Source of the DNA: Alphaproteobacteria bacterium HGW-Alphaproteobacteria-4
GTDB taxonomy: Bacteria > Pseudomonadota > Alphaproteobacteria > Rhodobacterales > Rhodobacteraceae
DNA: 64,000 nucleotides
Reading direction: 5' to 3'
NCBI GenBank assembly: GCA_002842855.1
Contig: PHEE01000003.1
Location: forward strand, 1-64,000
Shown piece after piece: positions 17,516 through 25,868 of this stretch. A model generated the notes under the pieces. It was not told where the DNA came from, did not search any database, and saw nothing but the letters and a program-made list of their open reading frames with translations. Numbering within the stretch: position 1 is the stretch's first letter; the number at the start of each line of letters is the position of its first letter. A program made the translations under genes and the position numbers.

Positions 17516-17904
17516 ATCACTGCGGCCGCCTCGTCGCCGCCGGAGACCAGCCAGGCGCCGCGCAGGTAGCGGCCGGCGTAGATCAGGTTGGTTTCGGCAT
17601 CGAGCAACTCGTTGGGGTTGCCGCGAAAGCCCATTTCGCGGGCGGTGGCGGGCAGGATCTGCATCAGCCCATAATAAGGCCCGGCGCGCAGGTTGGCGCG
17701 GTAGTCGCTTTCGCGCTGGATGACGCGGTGCAAGAGCGATTCAGGGATGCCGTGGACCGCCGCATATTTGCGCACCAGCCCGCGCATCTCGGGCGTTTCG
17801 CCGGGGTAGAGGGCGGGCTGCGGGCTGGCCTCGGCGGAATTGCGGCCACAACCGGCGGCGGCGAGCATCAGCGCAATCGCGCTGCGGCGGGTGATGGGGG
17901 GCAT
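17443..17904 (-). CDS. Lytic transglycosylase lipoprotein (SLT domain)
   Basis: 153 aa. The N-terminal signal ends in the lipobox A-A-G-C. The SLT catalytic core has I-Q-R-E-S-D-Y (catalytic Glu) and G-P-Y-Y-G-L-M-Q-I-L-P-A-T-A. It cleaves peptidoglycan glycan strands. The reading frame ends exactly where Rhs sequence begins, so the last residues may have been replaced by the rhs junction; the catalytic part is intact. It is divergent from fabF. Confidence 0.88.
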   Translation of the reverse strand: MPPITRRSAIALMLAAAGCGRNSAEASPQPALYPGETPEMRGLVRKYAAVHGIPESLLHRVIQRESDYRANLRAGPYYGLMQILPATAREMGFRGNPNELLDAETNLIYAGRYLRGAWLVSGGDEAAAVMWYARGYYYEAKRLGLLEETGVGG

Positions 17905-17945
17905 GGGGGCTCCGGGTTATGCGCGCCGGGCATAGCGCAAAACCT

Positions 17946-17959
17946 GCTTTCGCGAAAGC
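17946..17959. promoter_or_regulatory. 14-bp perfect palindrome upstream of fabF
   Basis: GCTTTCGCGAAAGC lies in the 168-base divergent region between the transglycosylase and fabF. It could be an operator for a dimeric regulator, but palindromes of this length and GC content are not rare here. Confidence 0.3.
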
Positions 17960-18072
17960 GCCGGCCTGCACGCTCGGCAAAGCCCCGCCTGCGCGGCTGC
18001 TGGTGGCCTTCGGTTGCGCAGCCAAATCCGAGCCTGTATCAAGGCGCGAACAGGGATCTGCCGGAGGGTCGC

Positions 18073-19335
18073 ATGCGTCGCGTTGTTGTCACGGGCTTGG
18101 GAATGGTCACACCGCTTGCCTGCGGGGTCGAAGAGACCTGGGCGCGGCTGTTGGCCGGGCAATCGGGTGCCGGGCCGATCACCCGGTTTGATGCCTCGAA
18201 CGTGGTCACGCAATACGCCTGCGAGGTGCCGCGCGGCGATGGCAGCGATGGCACCTTCAACCCCGACGACTGGATGGAGCCAAAAGACCAGCGCAAGGTG
18301 GATGACTTCATCCTCTATGGCGTGGCTGCCGCCGCGCAGGCGGTGCGCGATTCGGGCTGGGAGCCGCAGGATGAGGCCGACCGCGAGCGCACCGGGGTGA
18401 TGATCGGGTCTGGTATCGGCGGGCTTTCGGCGATTGCCGATACCGCGCTGCTTATTCGTGACAAGGGGCCAAAGCGGGTTTCGCCGTTCTTCATTCCCTC
18501 GGCGCTGATCAACCTGATTTCGGGGCAGGTCTCGATCAGGTTCGGGTTCAAGGGGCCGAATCATGCGGTTGTCACGGCCTGCTCGACCGGCGCGCATGCA
18601 ATCGGCGATGCGGCGCGGCTGATCCAGTGGGGCGATGCCGATGTGATGCTGGCAGGCGGCGCCGAGGCGCCGATTTCCGAGATCGGCATTGCCGGGTTCA
18701 ACGCCTGCAAGGCACTTTCCACCAAGCGCGCCGATAGCCCGGCCACGGCCAGCCGCCCCTATGACGCCGACCGCGACGGTTTCGTGATGGGCGAGGGCGC
18801 GGGCGTGGTGGTGCTGGAGGAATACGAACACGCCAAGGCACGCGGCGCGAAAATCTATGCCGAGGTGCTGGGCTATGGCATGTCGGGCGACGCCTACCAC
18901 ATCACCGCCCCGGCCGAAGATGGCAACGGCGGCTTTCGCAGCATGCAGGCGGCGCTGAAACGCGCCGGAATCGGCCCCGAAGCGATCGACTACATCAACG
19001 CGCATGGCACCTCGACGATGGCCGACACGATCGAGCTGGCGGCGGTCGAACGGCTTTTGGGGGCCCATGCGGGCGGTGCAACGATGTCATCGACCAAATC
19101 CTCGATTGGCCACCTGCTGGGGGCCGCCGGCGCGGTCGAAGCGATCTTCTGCATCCTCGCGCTGCGCGATCAGGTGGCGCCGCCCACCATCAACCTCGAT
19201 AACCCGGCGGTCGAAACACCGATCGACCTCGCCGCGAACGCGGCGGTCAAGCGGCGCATTGATATGGTGCTTTCCAACAGCTTCGGCTTTGGCGGCACCA
19301 ACGCGAGCCTCGTGTTTGGCAAGGCGCGCGGCTGA
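18073..19335 (+). CDS. fabF: Beta-ketoacyl-ACP synthase II
   Basis: 420 aa. Condenses malonyl-ACP with acyl-ACP. The Cys nucleophile is C170 in T-A-C-S-T-G-A-H-A-I-G, with catalytic His in N-A-H-G-T-S-T and S-I-G-H-L-L-G-A-A-G-A. Start at 18073 follows GGAGGG; a longer open frame reaching back into the transglycosylase region is rejected. Its stop shares one base with the start of mltG (TGATG). Confidence 0.97.
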   Translation: MRRVVVTGLGMVTPLACGVEETWARLLAGQSGAGPITRFDASNVVTQYACEVPRGDGSDGTFNPDDWMEPKDQRKVDDFILYGVAAAAQAVRDSGWEPQDEADRERTGVMIGSGIGGLSAIADTALLIRDKGPKRVSPFFIPSALINLISGQVSIRFGFKGPNHAVVTACSTGAHAIGDAARLIQWGDADVMLAGGAEAPISEIGIAGFNACKALSTKRADSPATASRPYDADRDGFVMGEGAGVVVLEEYEHAKARGAKIYAEVLGYGMSGDAYHITAPAEDGNGGFRSMQAALKRAGIGPEAIDYINAHGTSTMADTIELAAVERLLGAHAGGATMSSTKSSIGHLLGAAGAVEAIFCILALRDQVAPPTINLDNPAVETPIDLAANAAVKRRIDMVLSNSFGFGGTNASLVFGKARG

Positions 19336-20495
19336 TGTGGCGCCATATCGTTGCCAATTTCCTGACCATCCTGATCGTGCTGCTGGTTGTTGCGGCGGGC
19401 GCGATAACCTGGGCGCAGCGGCAATATGCCGGGCCGGGCCCGCTTGCGGCCTCGGCTTGCCTGCGGGTGGCGCCGGGCGATACCTTTCGCAAAGTGTCCG
19501 ACGCCCTGATATCGCAGGGCGCGATCACTTCGGGCTACATCTTCCGCACCGGGGCTGATCTTGAAGGCAAGGCGGGGGCGCTGAAGTTCGGCTCATACCT
19601 GATCGCGCCGGGCGCTTCGATGCAGCAGATCGTCGGCGTCGTCACCACGGGCGGCCCCTCAACCTGCGGCGCCGAGGTGAACTTCCGGATCGGCGTGAAT
19701 GCCACCGACGTTATTCTGCGCGAAGTTGACCCGGCAACCGCGCGCTATGTGGAACGGGTGAAGTTCGACCCGGCCGCAAGTGCCGCACCCGCCGAATACC
19801 TCGATGCCGCCGCCAAGCCCGATGTGCGGCTGCGGGTGACGCTGGCCGAGGGCGCCACCGTCTGGCAGGTGGTCGAGGCGCTGAAACGCGCCGATTTCCT
19901 GACCGGAGACGTGCAGGAAATTCCCGAGGAAGGCAGCCTGGCCCCCGAAAGTTATGAGGTCGCGCGCGGGTCCACGCGCGCCGCACTCCTCGCCGAAATG
20001 GCGCGCCGGCAAGATGCGGTGCTTGCCGAGGCCTGGGCCGCGCGTGCCGAGGGCCTGCCCTATACCAGCCCGGCGCAGGCGCTGGTGATGGCCTCGATCG
20101 TGGAAAAGGAAACCGGCGTGCCCGATGAGCGCCGTCAGGTTGCAAGCGTCTTCGTCAACCGGCTGGAGCAGGGTATCCGGCTGCAAACCGACCCGACTGT
20201 GATCTACGGTATAACCGAGGGCAAGGCGCCGCTTGGGCGCGGCCTGCGGCAAAGCGAGTTGCAGCGCGAAACCCCCTACAACACCTATCTGATCGACGGT
20301 CTGCCGCCTACGCCGATCGCCAACCCCGGCCGCGCCAGCATCGAGGCGGCGCTAAACCCGGCCGACACCAACTACATCTTCTTCGTCGCCGATGGCACCG
20401 GCGGGCACGCTTTTGCGGCCACGCTGGCCGAGCACAACCGCAACGTCGAACGCTGGCGCGCGATCGAAGCGGCGCGGCCTCCGGCAGGGAATTAA
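19335..20495 (+). CDS. mltG: Endolytic transglycosylase MltG
   Basis: 386 aa. One N-terminal membrane helix (about 5-27), a LysM-like subdomain, then the YceG catalytic domain with the catalytic Glu in I-V-E-K-E-T-G and the N-P-G-R-A-S-I-E-A-A-L-N-P signature. It cuts nascent peptidoglycan glycan strands at the membrane and sets their length. Coupled to fabF by a TGATG overlap, the usual alphaproteobacterial order. Confidence 0.95.
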   Translation: MWRHIVANFLTILIVLLVVAAGAITWAQRQYAGPGPLAASACLRVAPGDTFRKVSDALISQGAITSGYIFRTGADLEGKAGALKFGSYLIAPGASMQQIVGVVTTGGPSTCGAEVNFRIGVNATDVILREVDPATARYVERVKFDPAASAAPAEYLDAAAKPDVRLRVTLAEGATVWQVVEALKRADFLTGDVQEIPEEGSLAPESYEVARGSTRAALLAEMARRQDAVLAEAWAARAEGLPYTSPAQALVMASIVEKETGVPDERRQVASVFVNRLEQGIRLQTDPTVIYGITEGKAPLGRGLRQSELQRETPYNTYLIDGLPPTPIANPGRASIEAALNPADTNYIFFVADGTGGHAFAATLAEHNRNVERWRAIEAARPPAGN

Positions 20496-20510
20496 CCCCG
20501 GGGCATTGCT

Positions 20511-21773
20511 TCAGAGCGCGCGCCAGCCGATGTCGCGGCGAAAAAAGCCCTCGGGCCAGTCGATCGCATCGAGCATTGCGTAAGCGCGCGCATGCGCCTC
20601 GGCCAGGGTGGCGCCGCGCGCGCTGACATTCAGCACCCGGCCGCCATTGGCGATAATCGCGCCGTCGCGCGCCGCGGTTCCGGCGTGAAAGACCATTTCG
20701 CGCGCGTTTTGCGGCAGCGCGTCAAGGCCCCGGATCACCGAGCCCTTGGCATAAGCGCCGGGGTAGCCGCGCGCCGCCATCACCACGGTCAGCGCATGGT
20801 CATCAGCCCAGTTCACCCCTGCCCCGGCCAGCCGTCCCTCGGCGGTGGCCAGCAAGAGGTCGAGCACCTGCGCACCGAGCCGCAGCATCAGAACCTGGGT
20901 TTCGGGGTCGCCAAAGCGGCAGTTGTATTCGACCAGCCGGGCGCGGCCATGGTCGATCATCAGACCGGCAAAGATCACGCCACGGTAGGGGGTGCCGCGC
21001 CGGGCCATTTCGGCCAGACAGGGGCGGATGATTTCGTCAAGCGCCTGCGCGGCGATTGCCTCGGTCAGAACCGGGGCGGGCGAATAGGCACCCATGCCGC
21101 CGGTATTGGGGCCGATGTCGCCTTCGCCCACCCGCTTGTGGTCTTGCGCGGTGCCGATGGGCAGCACGTCGATGCCGTCGCAGAGCACGAAATAGCTTGC
21201 CTCTTCGCCGGTCATGAACTCTTCGATCACCACCTCGGCGCCTGCGGCACCAAGGCTGCCGCCGAACATGTCATCAATCGCGGCAAGCGCCTCGGCCACG
21301 GTCATCGCCACCACCACGCCCTTGCCCGCCGCGAGCCCATCGGCCTTGACCACGATCGGGGCGCCCATGCGGCGGATGTAGTCCTTCGCCGGGGTGGGGT
21401 CGGCAAAGCGCGCCCAGGCGGCGGTGGGGGCGCCGCAGGCATCGCAGATTTCCTTGGTGAAGGCTTTCGACGCCTCAAGCCGCGCTGCTGCCGCCGACGG
21501 CCCGAAAACCAGAATGCCCGCCGCTTCCAGCGCATCTGCGACCCCGGCGGCCAGCGGTGCCTCGGGGCCGATCACCACGAAGTCGATGGCGTTTTCCTCG
21601 CAGAAGGTCACCACGGTGGCGCCGGAAAGGATGTCGATATCGGCCACTTCGGCAAGCTGGGCGATGCCCGCATTGCCCGGTGCCACGATCAGCCGGTCGC
21701 ATTTGGGATTTTGCTTGATCGCCCAGGCCAGCGCATGTTCGCGCCCGCCGCCACCAAGGATCAGAATGTTCAC
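20511..21773 (-). CDS. purD: Phosphoribosylamine-glycine ligase
   Basis: 420 aa. Second step of purine synthesis, joining glycine to phosphoribosylamine. The start is a GTG at 21773, behind AAGGGGGG, giving the expected N-I-L-I-L-G-G-G-G-R-E-H-A-L. ATP-grasp motifs include K-A-D-G-L-A-A-G-K-G-V, the N-T-G-G-M-G-A-Y-S-P block and R-F-G-D-P-E-T-Q. It is divergent from xseA with 64 bases between start codons. Confidence 0.96.
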   Translation of the reverse strand: MNILILGGGGREHALAWAIKQNPKCDRLIVAPGNAGIAQLAEVADIDILSGATVVTFCEENAIDFVVIGPEAPLAAGVADALEAAGILVFGPSAAAARLEASKAFTKEICDACGAPTAAWARFADPTPAKDYIRRMGAPIVVKADGLAAGKGVVVAMTVAEALAAIDDMFGGSLGAAGAEVVIEEFMTGEEASYFVLCDGIDVLPIGTAQDHKRVGEGDIGPNTGGMGAYSPAPVLTEAIAAQALDEIIRPCLAEMARRGTPYRGVIFAGLMIDHGRARLVEYNCRFGDPETQVLMLRLGAQVLDLLLATAEGRLAGAGVNWADDHALTVVMAARGYPGAYAKGSVIRGLDALPQNAREMVFHAGTAARDGAIIANGGRVLNVSARGATLAEAHARAYAMLDAIDWPEGFFRRDIGWRAL

Positions 21774-21837
21774 CGCCTTGCCCCCCTTGGCCTTCGTTGC
21801 ACCGCGTTCTAAGGTCAGCGGGCAAGCGAGGCAAGGC

Positions 21838-23433
21838 ATGGATCTGATCGACGACGATACCCCCGGCCCCGGCGGCAATGCGCCCGAGTTTACCGTTTCG
21901 GAAATTTCCGGCGCGGTGAAGCGGGTGCTGGAGGGCGAGTTTGCCCGCGTGCGGGTGCGCGGCGAGGTTGGGCGGGTCAGCCGCCCTGCCTCGGGGCATC
22001 TTTACTTTGACCTCAAGGATGACCGCTCGGTGCTGGCAGCGGTAAGCTGGAAGGGGCAGGTCGCGCGTATGGCGGTGCGCCCCGAAGAGGGCATGGAGGT
22101 GATCGCCACCGGGCGGCTGACAACCTTTCCCGGGCAGTCGAAATACCAATTGATCGTCGATGAGGTGGAGCCCGCCGGGGCGGGTGCGCTGATGGCGATG
22201 CTGGAAAAGCGGCGGGTCGCGCTGGCCGCCGAGGGGTTGTTTGACGCGGCGCGCAAGCAGGCCATCCCCTATCTGCCCGGCGTGATCGCGGTGGTCACCT
22301 CGCCCACAGGGGCGGTGATCCGCGACATTCTGCACCGCTTGCGCGACCGCTTTCCGCGCCGGGTGCTGATCTGGCCGGTGGCGGTGCAGGGGCAGGCCTG
22401 CGCGCCCGAGGTGGCGGCGGCGATACGGGGCCTGAACGCGCTGCCCGCGGCAGGGCTGCCGCGCCCCGACCTGATCATCGTGGCGCGCGGCGGTGGCAGC
22501 CTGGAAGACCTCTGGGGCTTCAACGAAGAAATCGTGGTGCGGGCTGCGGCGGCAAGCCAAATACCGCTGATTTCAGCGGTGGGCCACGAAACCGACACCA
22601 CGCTGATCGACTATGCCGCCGATCTGCGCGCCCCCACCCCCACGGCGGCGGCGGAAATGGCGGTGCCGGTCCGGATGGAGCTGCTGGCCTGGGCGGGCGA
22701 GCAGGGCGCGCGTTTGGCGCGCGCGGTGTCGCAGCGGGGCGACGCGCGGCGGCAGCGACTGGCCGACCTTGGCCGGGGCCTGGGGCGGCCAGCAACCCTG
22801 ACCGGCCCGGCGCGGCAGCGGTTCGACCTTTGGTCCGAGCGGCTGGGGCCCGCGCTGCAAGGGTTTGCGGCGCGTAAACGCAATGCTTTCGGCCCGGTGG
22901 CGGCACTGGTGCGGCCCGAGCTTTTGCGCCGCTTCATGGCCGACGAGGCGCGTCGGATCACCGAGCGCGCGGCGCGGCTACAGCCTGCCCAATCGGCGCG
23001 ACTTGCACGGGCCGAAGACGCGCTCGGCAGGCTTTCCGCCCGCCTTGCGCCCGCGCTGACGCGTGCGCGCGCCGATGCGCTGCGGCTGAACGCCGAGCGG
23101 CGGCGCACCCTTGCAGGGCTGGCCGAGCGCTTGTATGCGGCACCCGGCGCGCGCCGCGCAGCGCTGGCCGAGCGGCTGGCGCGGCTTGACCGGATGCGCC
23201 AGACGCTTGGCTACACCGAAACCCTGCGGCGCGGCTTTGCGGTGGTGCGGGCGGGTGATGTGCTGGTTGGCTCAAAGGCTGCGGCGGCTGCGGCCACGGC
23301 GCTCGAGATCGAGTTTCACGACGGGCGGCTGGCGGTGCAGGTGGCGGGCGCCGACCCCGCGCCGCAGCCCAGGCCGCGCAAGGCCAGGGGCGACCCCGGC
23401 GGCACCCCCGGCGATCAGGGCAGCCTGTTTTGA
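21838..23433 (+). CDS. xseA: Exodeoxyribonuclease VII large subunit
   Basis: 531 aa. Degrades single-stranded DNA to short oligonucleotides together with XseB (not in the window). N-terminal OB-fold (about 15-110, R-P-A-S-G-H-L-Y-F-D-L-K), central catalytic region with G-V-I-A-V-V-T-S-P-T-G-A-V-I-R-D, A-R-G-G-G-S-L-E-D-L-W-x-F-N and G-H-E-T-D-T-T-L, then a long Arg/Ala-rich coiled-coil C-terminus. Start at 21838 follows AAGGC. Confidence 0.95.
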   Translation: MDLIDDDTPGPGGNAPEFTVSEISGAVKRVLEGEFARVRVRGEVGRVSRPASGHLYFDLKDDRSVLAAVSWKGQVARMAVRPEEGMEVIATGRLTTFPGQSKYQLIVDEVEPAGAGALMAMLEKRRVALAAEGLFDAARKQAIPYLPGVIAVVTSPTGAVIRDILHRLRDRFPRRVLIWPVAVQGQACAPEVAAAIRGLNALPAAGLPRPDLIIVARGGGSLEDLWGFNEEIVVRAAAASQIPLISAVGHETDTTLIDYAADLRAPTPTAAAEMAVPVRMELLAWAGEQGARLARAVSQRGDARRQRLADLGRGLGRPATLTGPARQRFDLWSERLGPALQGFAARKRNAFGPVAALVRPELLRRFMADEARRITERAARLQPAQSARLARAEDALGRLSARLAPALTRARADALRLNAERRRTLAGLAERLYAAPGARRAALAERLARLDRMRQTLGYTETLRRGFAVVRAGDVLVGSKAAAAAATALEIEFHDGRLAVQVAGADPAPQPRPRKARGDPGGTPGDQGSLF

Positions 23434-23442
23434 CCCCGCGCC

Positions 23443-23838
23443 TCAGGCGCCGATGAAGGTGCCCGCGCAGGCAAGCGGTTGCGGGCTTTCCGCAAGCGAC
23501 ACAAGGCGCTCGGCGCCGCTATCGCCCATGAACTGCGCCGTCAGCCCTGCTTCGGTATCGGTGAAGGTCCAGCACTGAAGATCAGACCGGTTGTCATAGG
23601 CAAAGCAGATGTAGCTTTCGCGCTGAAACCAGATGCCTTCCTGACAGGTGTCGCCCTTGAAGGCCCAGCGCACACGCCGCCCCGGCAGATATTCCTCGAT
23701 GCCATACACCTCGCCCTGACGGCTATAGGTGATGGTGCGCCCGACCGTGCGGGCATCGAACGCGTCGGCATCAAGCACTTCCTGCGCTGCCGAGGCGAGC
23801 GGAACGAGCGCAAGTGTTGCCGCCAGAACAAGCCGCAT
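23443..23838 (-). CDS. Small secreted protein of unknown function
   Basis: 131 aa with a clear signal peptide (cleavage after A-S-A near residue 17). The mature part has four cysteines and a Y-S-R-Q-G-E-V-Y-G-I-E-E-Y-L segment, with W-F-Q-R-E-S-Y-I-C-F-A-Y-D in the middle; a periplasmic, probably beta-rich protein. Not assigned to a named family here. It converges with xseA (9 bases) and lies downstream of the alkane hydroxylase gene. Confidence 0.75.
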   Translation of the reverse strand: MRLVLAATLALVPLASAAQEVLDADAFDARTVGRTITYSRQGEVYGIEEYLPGRRVRWAFKGDTCQEGIWFQRESYICFAYDNRSDLQCWTFTDTEAGLTAQFMGDSGAERLVSLAESPQPLACAGTFIGA

Positions 23839-23901
23839 GGGCGGGCCCTCCGTTTGCGACAGCCTGCCAGATTGGCCGCCCGCGCGATAGCCCCGAGCCG
23901 A

Positions 23902-24987
23902 TCACACCTTTTGGAGCGCCAGCACACGGCGGTCCATCACCCGCCGCCAGAGCGGCGGAACAAGCGCCAGCGCCGCCATTGCGGGCAAGGAGCGGGGCAA
24001 GATCGGGCGACCGGGGCCAACGTCGCCCAGCCGCAATGCCGGATAGGGGCGGCCGGGATGGGCGTGGTGGTCGGAATGGCGCGGCGCGTTCAACATCCAG
24101 AGCGACGAGGCCGGGTGCGGCGCATCCCAGCTGTGTGCCGGGCCGATCGGCTCGGGCTCGCCGCCGGGCAGGGTCTTGCGGCGCAGGCCATAGTGCTGGA
24201 CATAGTCCGACAGCAGCAGTTGCAGCTGCGCATAGGCGGCAAGCGCCAGCCATGCCAGAAGCCCGCGCCAGCCAAAGCCGATCGTGGCTGCCAACGCAAC
24301 CGCAGCCGCGCCGCCAAGGTAAAGCGGATAGGGGTTGCGCCGCGCCCTGCCGCCAGCGGGGGTGCGGGCGCGGCTGCGCAGACCTTGCTCCATCTCATAG
24401 CCAGCCACAAACCCGCCCCGCCACGCGCGCGGCGCAAAATCCCAGAAGCCCTCGCCCAATTCGGCCGAACTTGGGTCATCATCGGTGGCGGCAAAGCGGT
24501 GGTGCACAAGGCGGTGCGCCGATGTGTGATGGCCGAAGCCAAGCGAGATATAGACCCACATCCCAAGCCAGAACAGCGGCCGGCTGGTGCGGTGTATCAA
24601 TTCATGCGCATTGGCATTGCTCACCTGCCCGAAAAACAGGCCAAACCCGAGAAACACCGCCACGGTACTTGCCGCGCCCAGCCCTGTGCCACCCGAAAGC
24701 GCCCAGAGCACCAGCACCAGTGCCGCGAAATGTGCCAGCGCCAACCCGACCGAAAGCCGGTCGGCGGCAGGAAACGCGGCGCCGTCTGGCGCATCGGGAA
24801 AGGCGCGCGCAGCCAGCTCGTCAAGCGCGAAGGTGATAAGCGTGATCAGCACCAGCGCGGCCCATGCCAGCCAGCCGCCAGCCAGCGCGCCCAGCACGAG
24901 CAGCAGCAGCGGCAGCAGTGTTGCCAAGGCGAAGGCCGAAACCGCAGGCGTGCGGCGGATGAATCGGGCAAGCGGGCGGGCAGGCAT
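23902..24987 (-). CDS. alkB: Alkane 1-monooxygenase (AlkB-type membrane hydroxylase)
   Basis: 361 aa. Non-haem di-iron membrane hydroxylase that oxidises alkanes or fatty-acyl chains at the terminal carbon. The histidine boxes are all present: H-E-L-I-H, H-R-L-V-H-H, the D-Y-V-Q-H-Y-G-L signature and H-S-D-H-H. Six or so membrane helices surround them. No rubredoxin or rubredoxin reductase is adjacent, so the electron donor must be encoded elsewhere. The natural substrate in this host is uncertain. Confidence 0.9.
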   Translation of the reverse strand: MPARPLARFIRRTPAVSAFALATLLPLLLLVLGALAGGWLAWAALVLITLITFALDELAARAFPDAPDGAAFPAADRLSVGLALAHFAALVLVLWALSGGTGLGAASTVAVFLGFGLFFGQVSNANAHELIHRTSRPLFWLGMWVYISLGFGHHTSAHRLVHHRFAATDDDPSSAELGEGFWDFAPRAWRGGFVAGYEMEQGLRSRARTPAGGRARRNPYPLYLGGAAAVALAATIGFGWRGLLAWLALAAYAQLQLLLSDYVQHYGLRRKTLPGGEPEPIGPAHSWDAPHPASSLWMLNAPRHSDHHAHPGRPYPALRLGDVGPGRPILPRSLPAMAALALVPPLWRRVMDRRVLALQKV

Positions 24988-25114
24988 GGGGCACCTCCGG
25001 GCGCCATTCTAGCGCGGCGGCGCGGGGTTTGTCAGCGGCTCTTGTGGCGGGGCAGCGTTGCCCCGGCCTGCATTTCGCGGCAAGCTGGTGCGCAGACAGT
25101 GAACGGGTGGGCAG

Positions 25115-25813
25115 ATGGAACTGGCAACGGCCCTTGTGGCAGCCGCAGCGGCGCTTGCGCTGGTCTATGCAGTTCGCTGGGCCGCGCCGGGCGCAGGCCA
25201 TGGCTGGCCGCGCAGCGCCACCAAGGCCGCTGCGGTCGGCGCACTGGCGCTGGCCGCCTGGGTGGCGGGGGCGCCGGGCCTGATCGTGGTGGGCCTGAGC
25301 TTTGGTGCACTGGGGGATTTCGCGCTGTCGCGCCCTGGAACGGCGGCGTTTCTGGGGGGCATGGCGGCGTTTGCGGTGGGGCACCTTGCCTATGCGCTGG
25401 CCTTCGCGGCGCCGCCGCTACTGGCGCTGGCAAGGCTTGCGGAGGGGCAGGTCTGGGTGCCCGATGCCGCCGATATTGCCGCACTTGCGGCGCTCGCGGT
25501 GCTGCTTGGTTCAACCGAGTTCTGGCTGGCGCCGCATACCGGCGCGCTTGGCGCCCCGGTGCGCGCCTATGTGGCGGTGATCGGCCTGATGGCGGCGGCG
25601 GCACTGGTGCCCGCCGGACCAGGCGCCGTGTTGCTGCGCGCAGGGGTGGCGCTTTTCGTCGCCTCCGACGTGATGCTGGCACTTGAGCGTTTCGTGATCC
25701 GCGCGCCCGGCCCGCGCCGCGCGCTGGCACTGGCACTATGGCCCGCCTATTGGGCTGGTCAGGCGCTGATCTTGCTTGGCAGTCTTGGCGGCGCGCTGGC
25801 CGGGGCCAACTGA
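25115..25813 (+). CDS. Lysoplasmalogenase (YhhN family)
   Basis: 232 aa with about eight membrane helices. The family signature G-x-x-F-G-A-L-G-D-F-A-L near residue 65 and the late S-D-V-M-L-A-L segment match YhhN/TMEM86 proteins, which cleave the vinyl ether bond of lysoplasmalogens. The activity is by family; bacteria of this group do not make abundant plasmalogens aerobically, so another substrate is possible. It stands as a single gene between alkB (divergent) and ftsY. Confidence 0.8.
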   Translation: MELATALVAAAAALALVYAVRWAAPGAGHGWPRSATKAAAVGALALAAWVAGAPGLIVVGLSFGALGDFALSRPGTAAFLGGMAAFAVGHLAYALAFAAPPLLALARLAEGQVWVPDAADIAALAALAVLLGSTEFWLAPHTGALGAPVRAYVAVIGLMAAAALVPAGPGAVLLRAGVALFVASDVMLALERFVIRAPGPRRALALALWPAYWAGQALILLGSLGGALAGAN

Positions 25814-25868
25814 CCCTTTCCACGCCGCCCCGGATTGATTAGGTGGAGGGCAACCGAAAGGGTCGCCG

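Noticed and set aside
21780..21837. Possible LexA site between purD and xseA
   Set aside because: GTTG-N6-GTTC deviates from the GTTC-N7-GTTC consensus in both spacing and sequence.
23479..25686. 735-codon plus-strand frame over alkB and the lysoplasmalogenase gene
   Set aside because: Out of frame with the lysoplasmalogenase and antisense to alkB; no motif.
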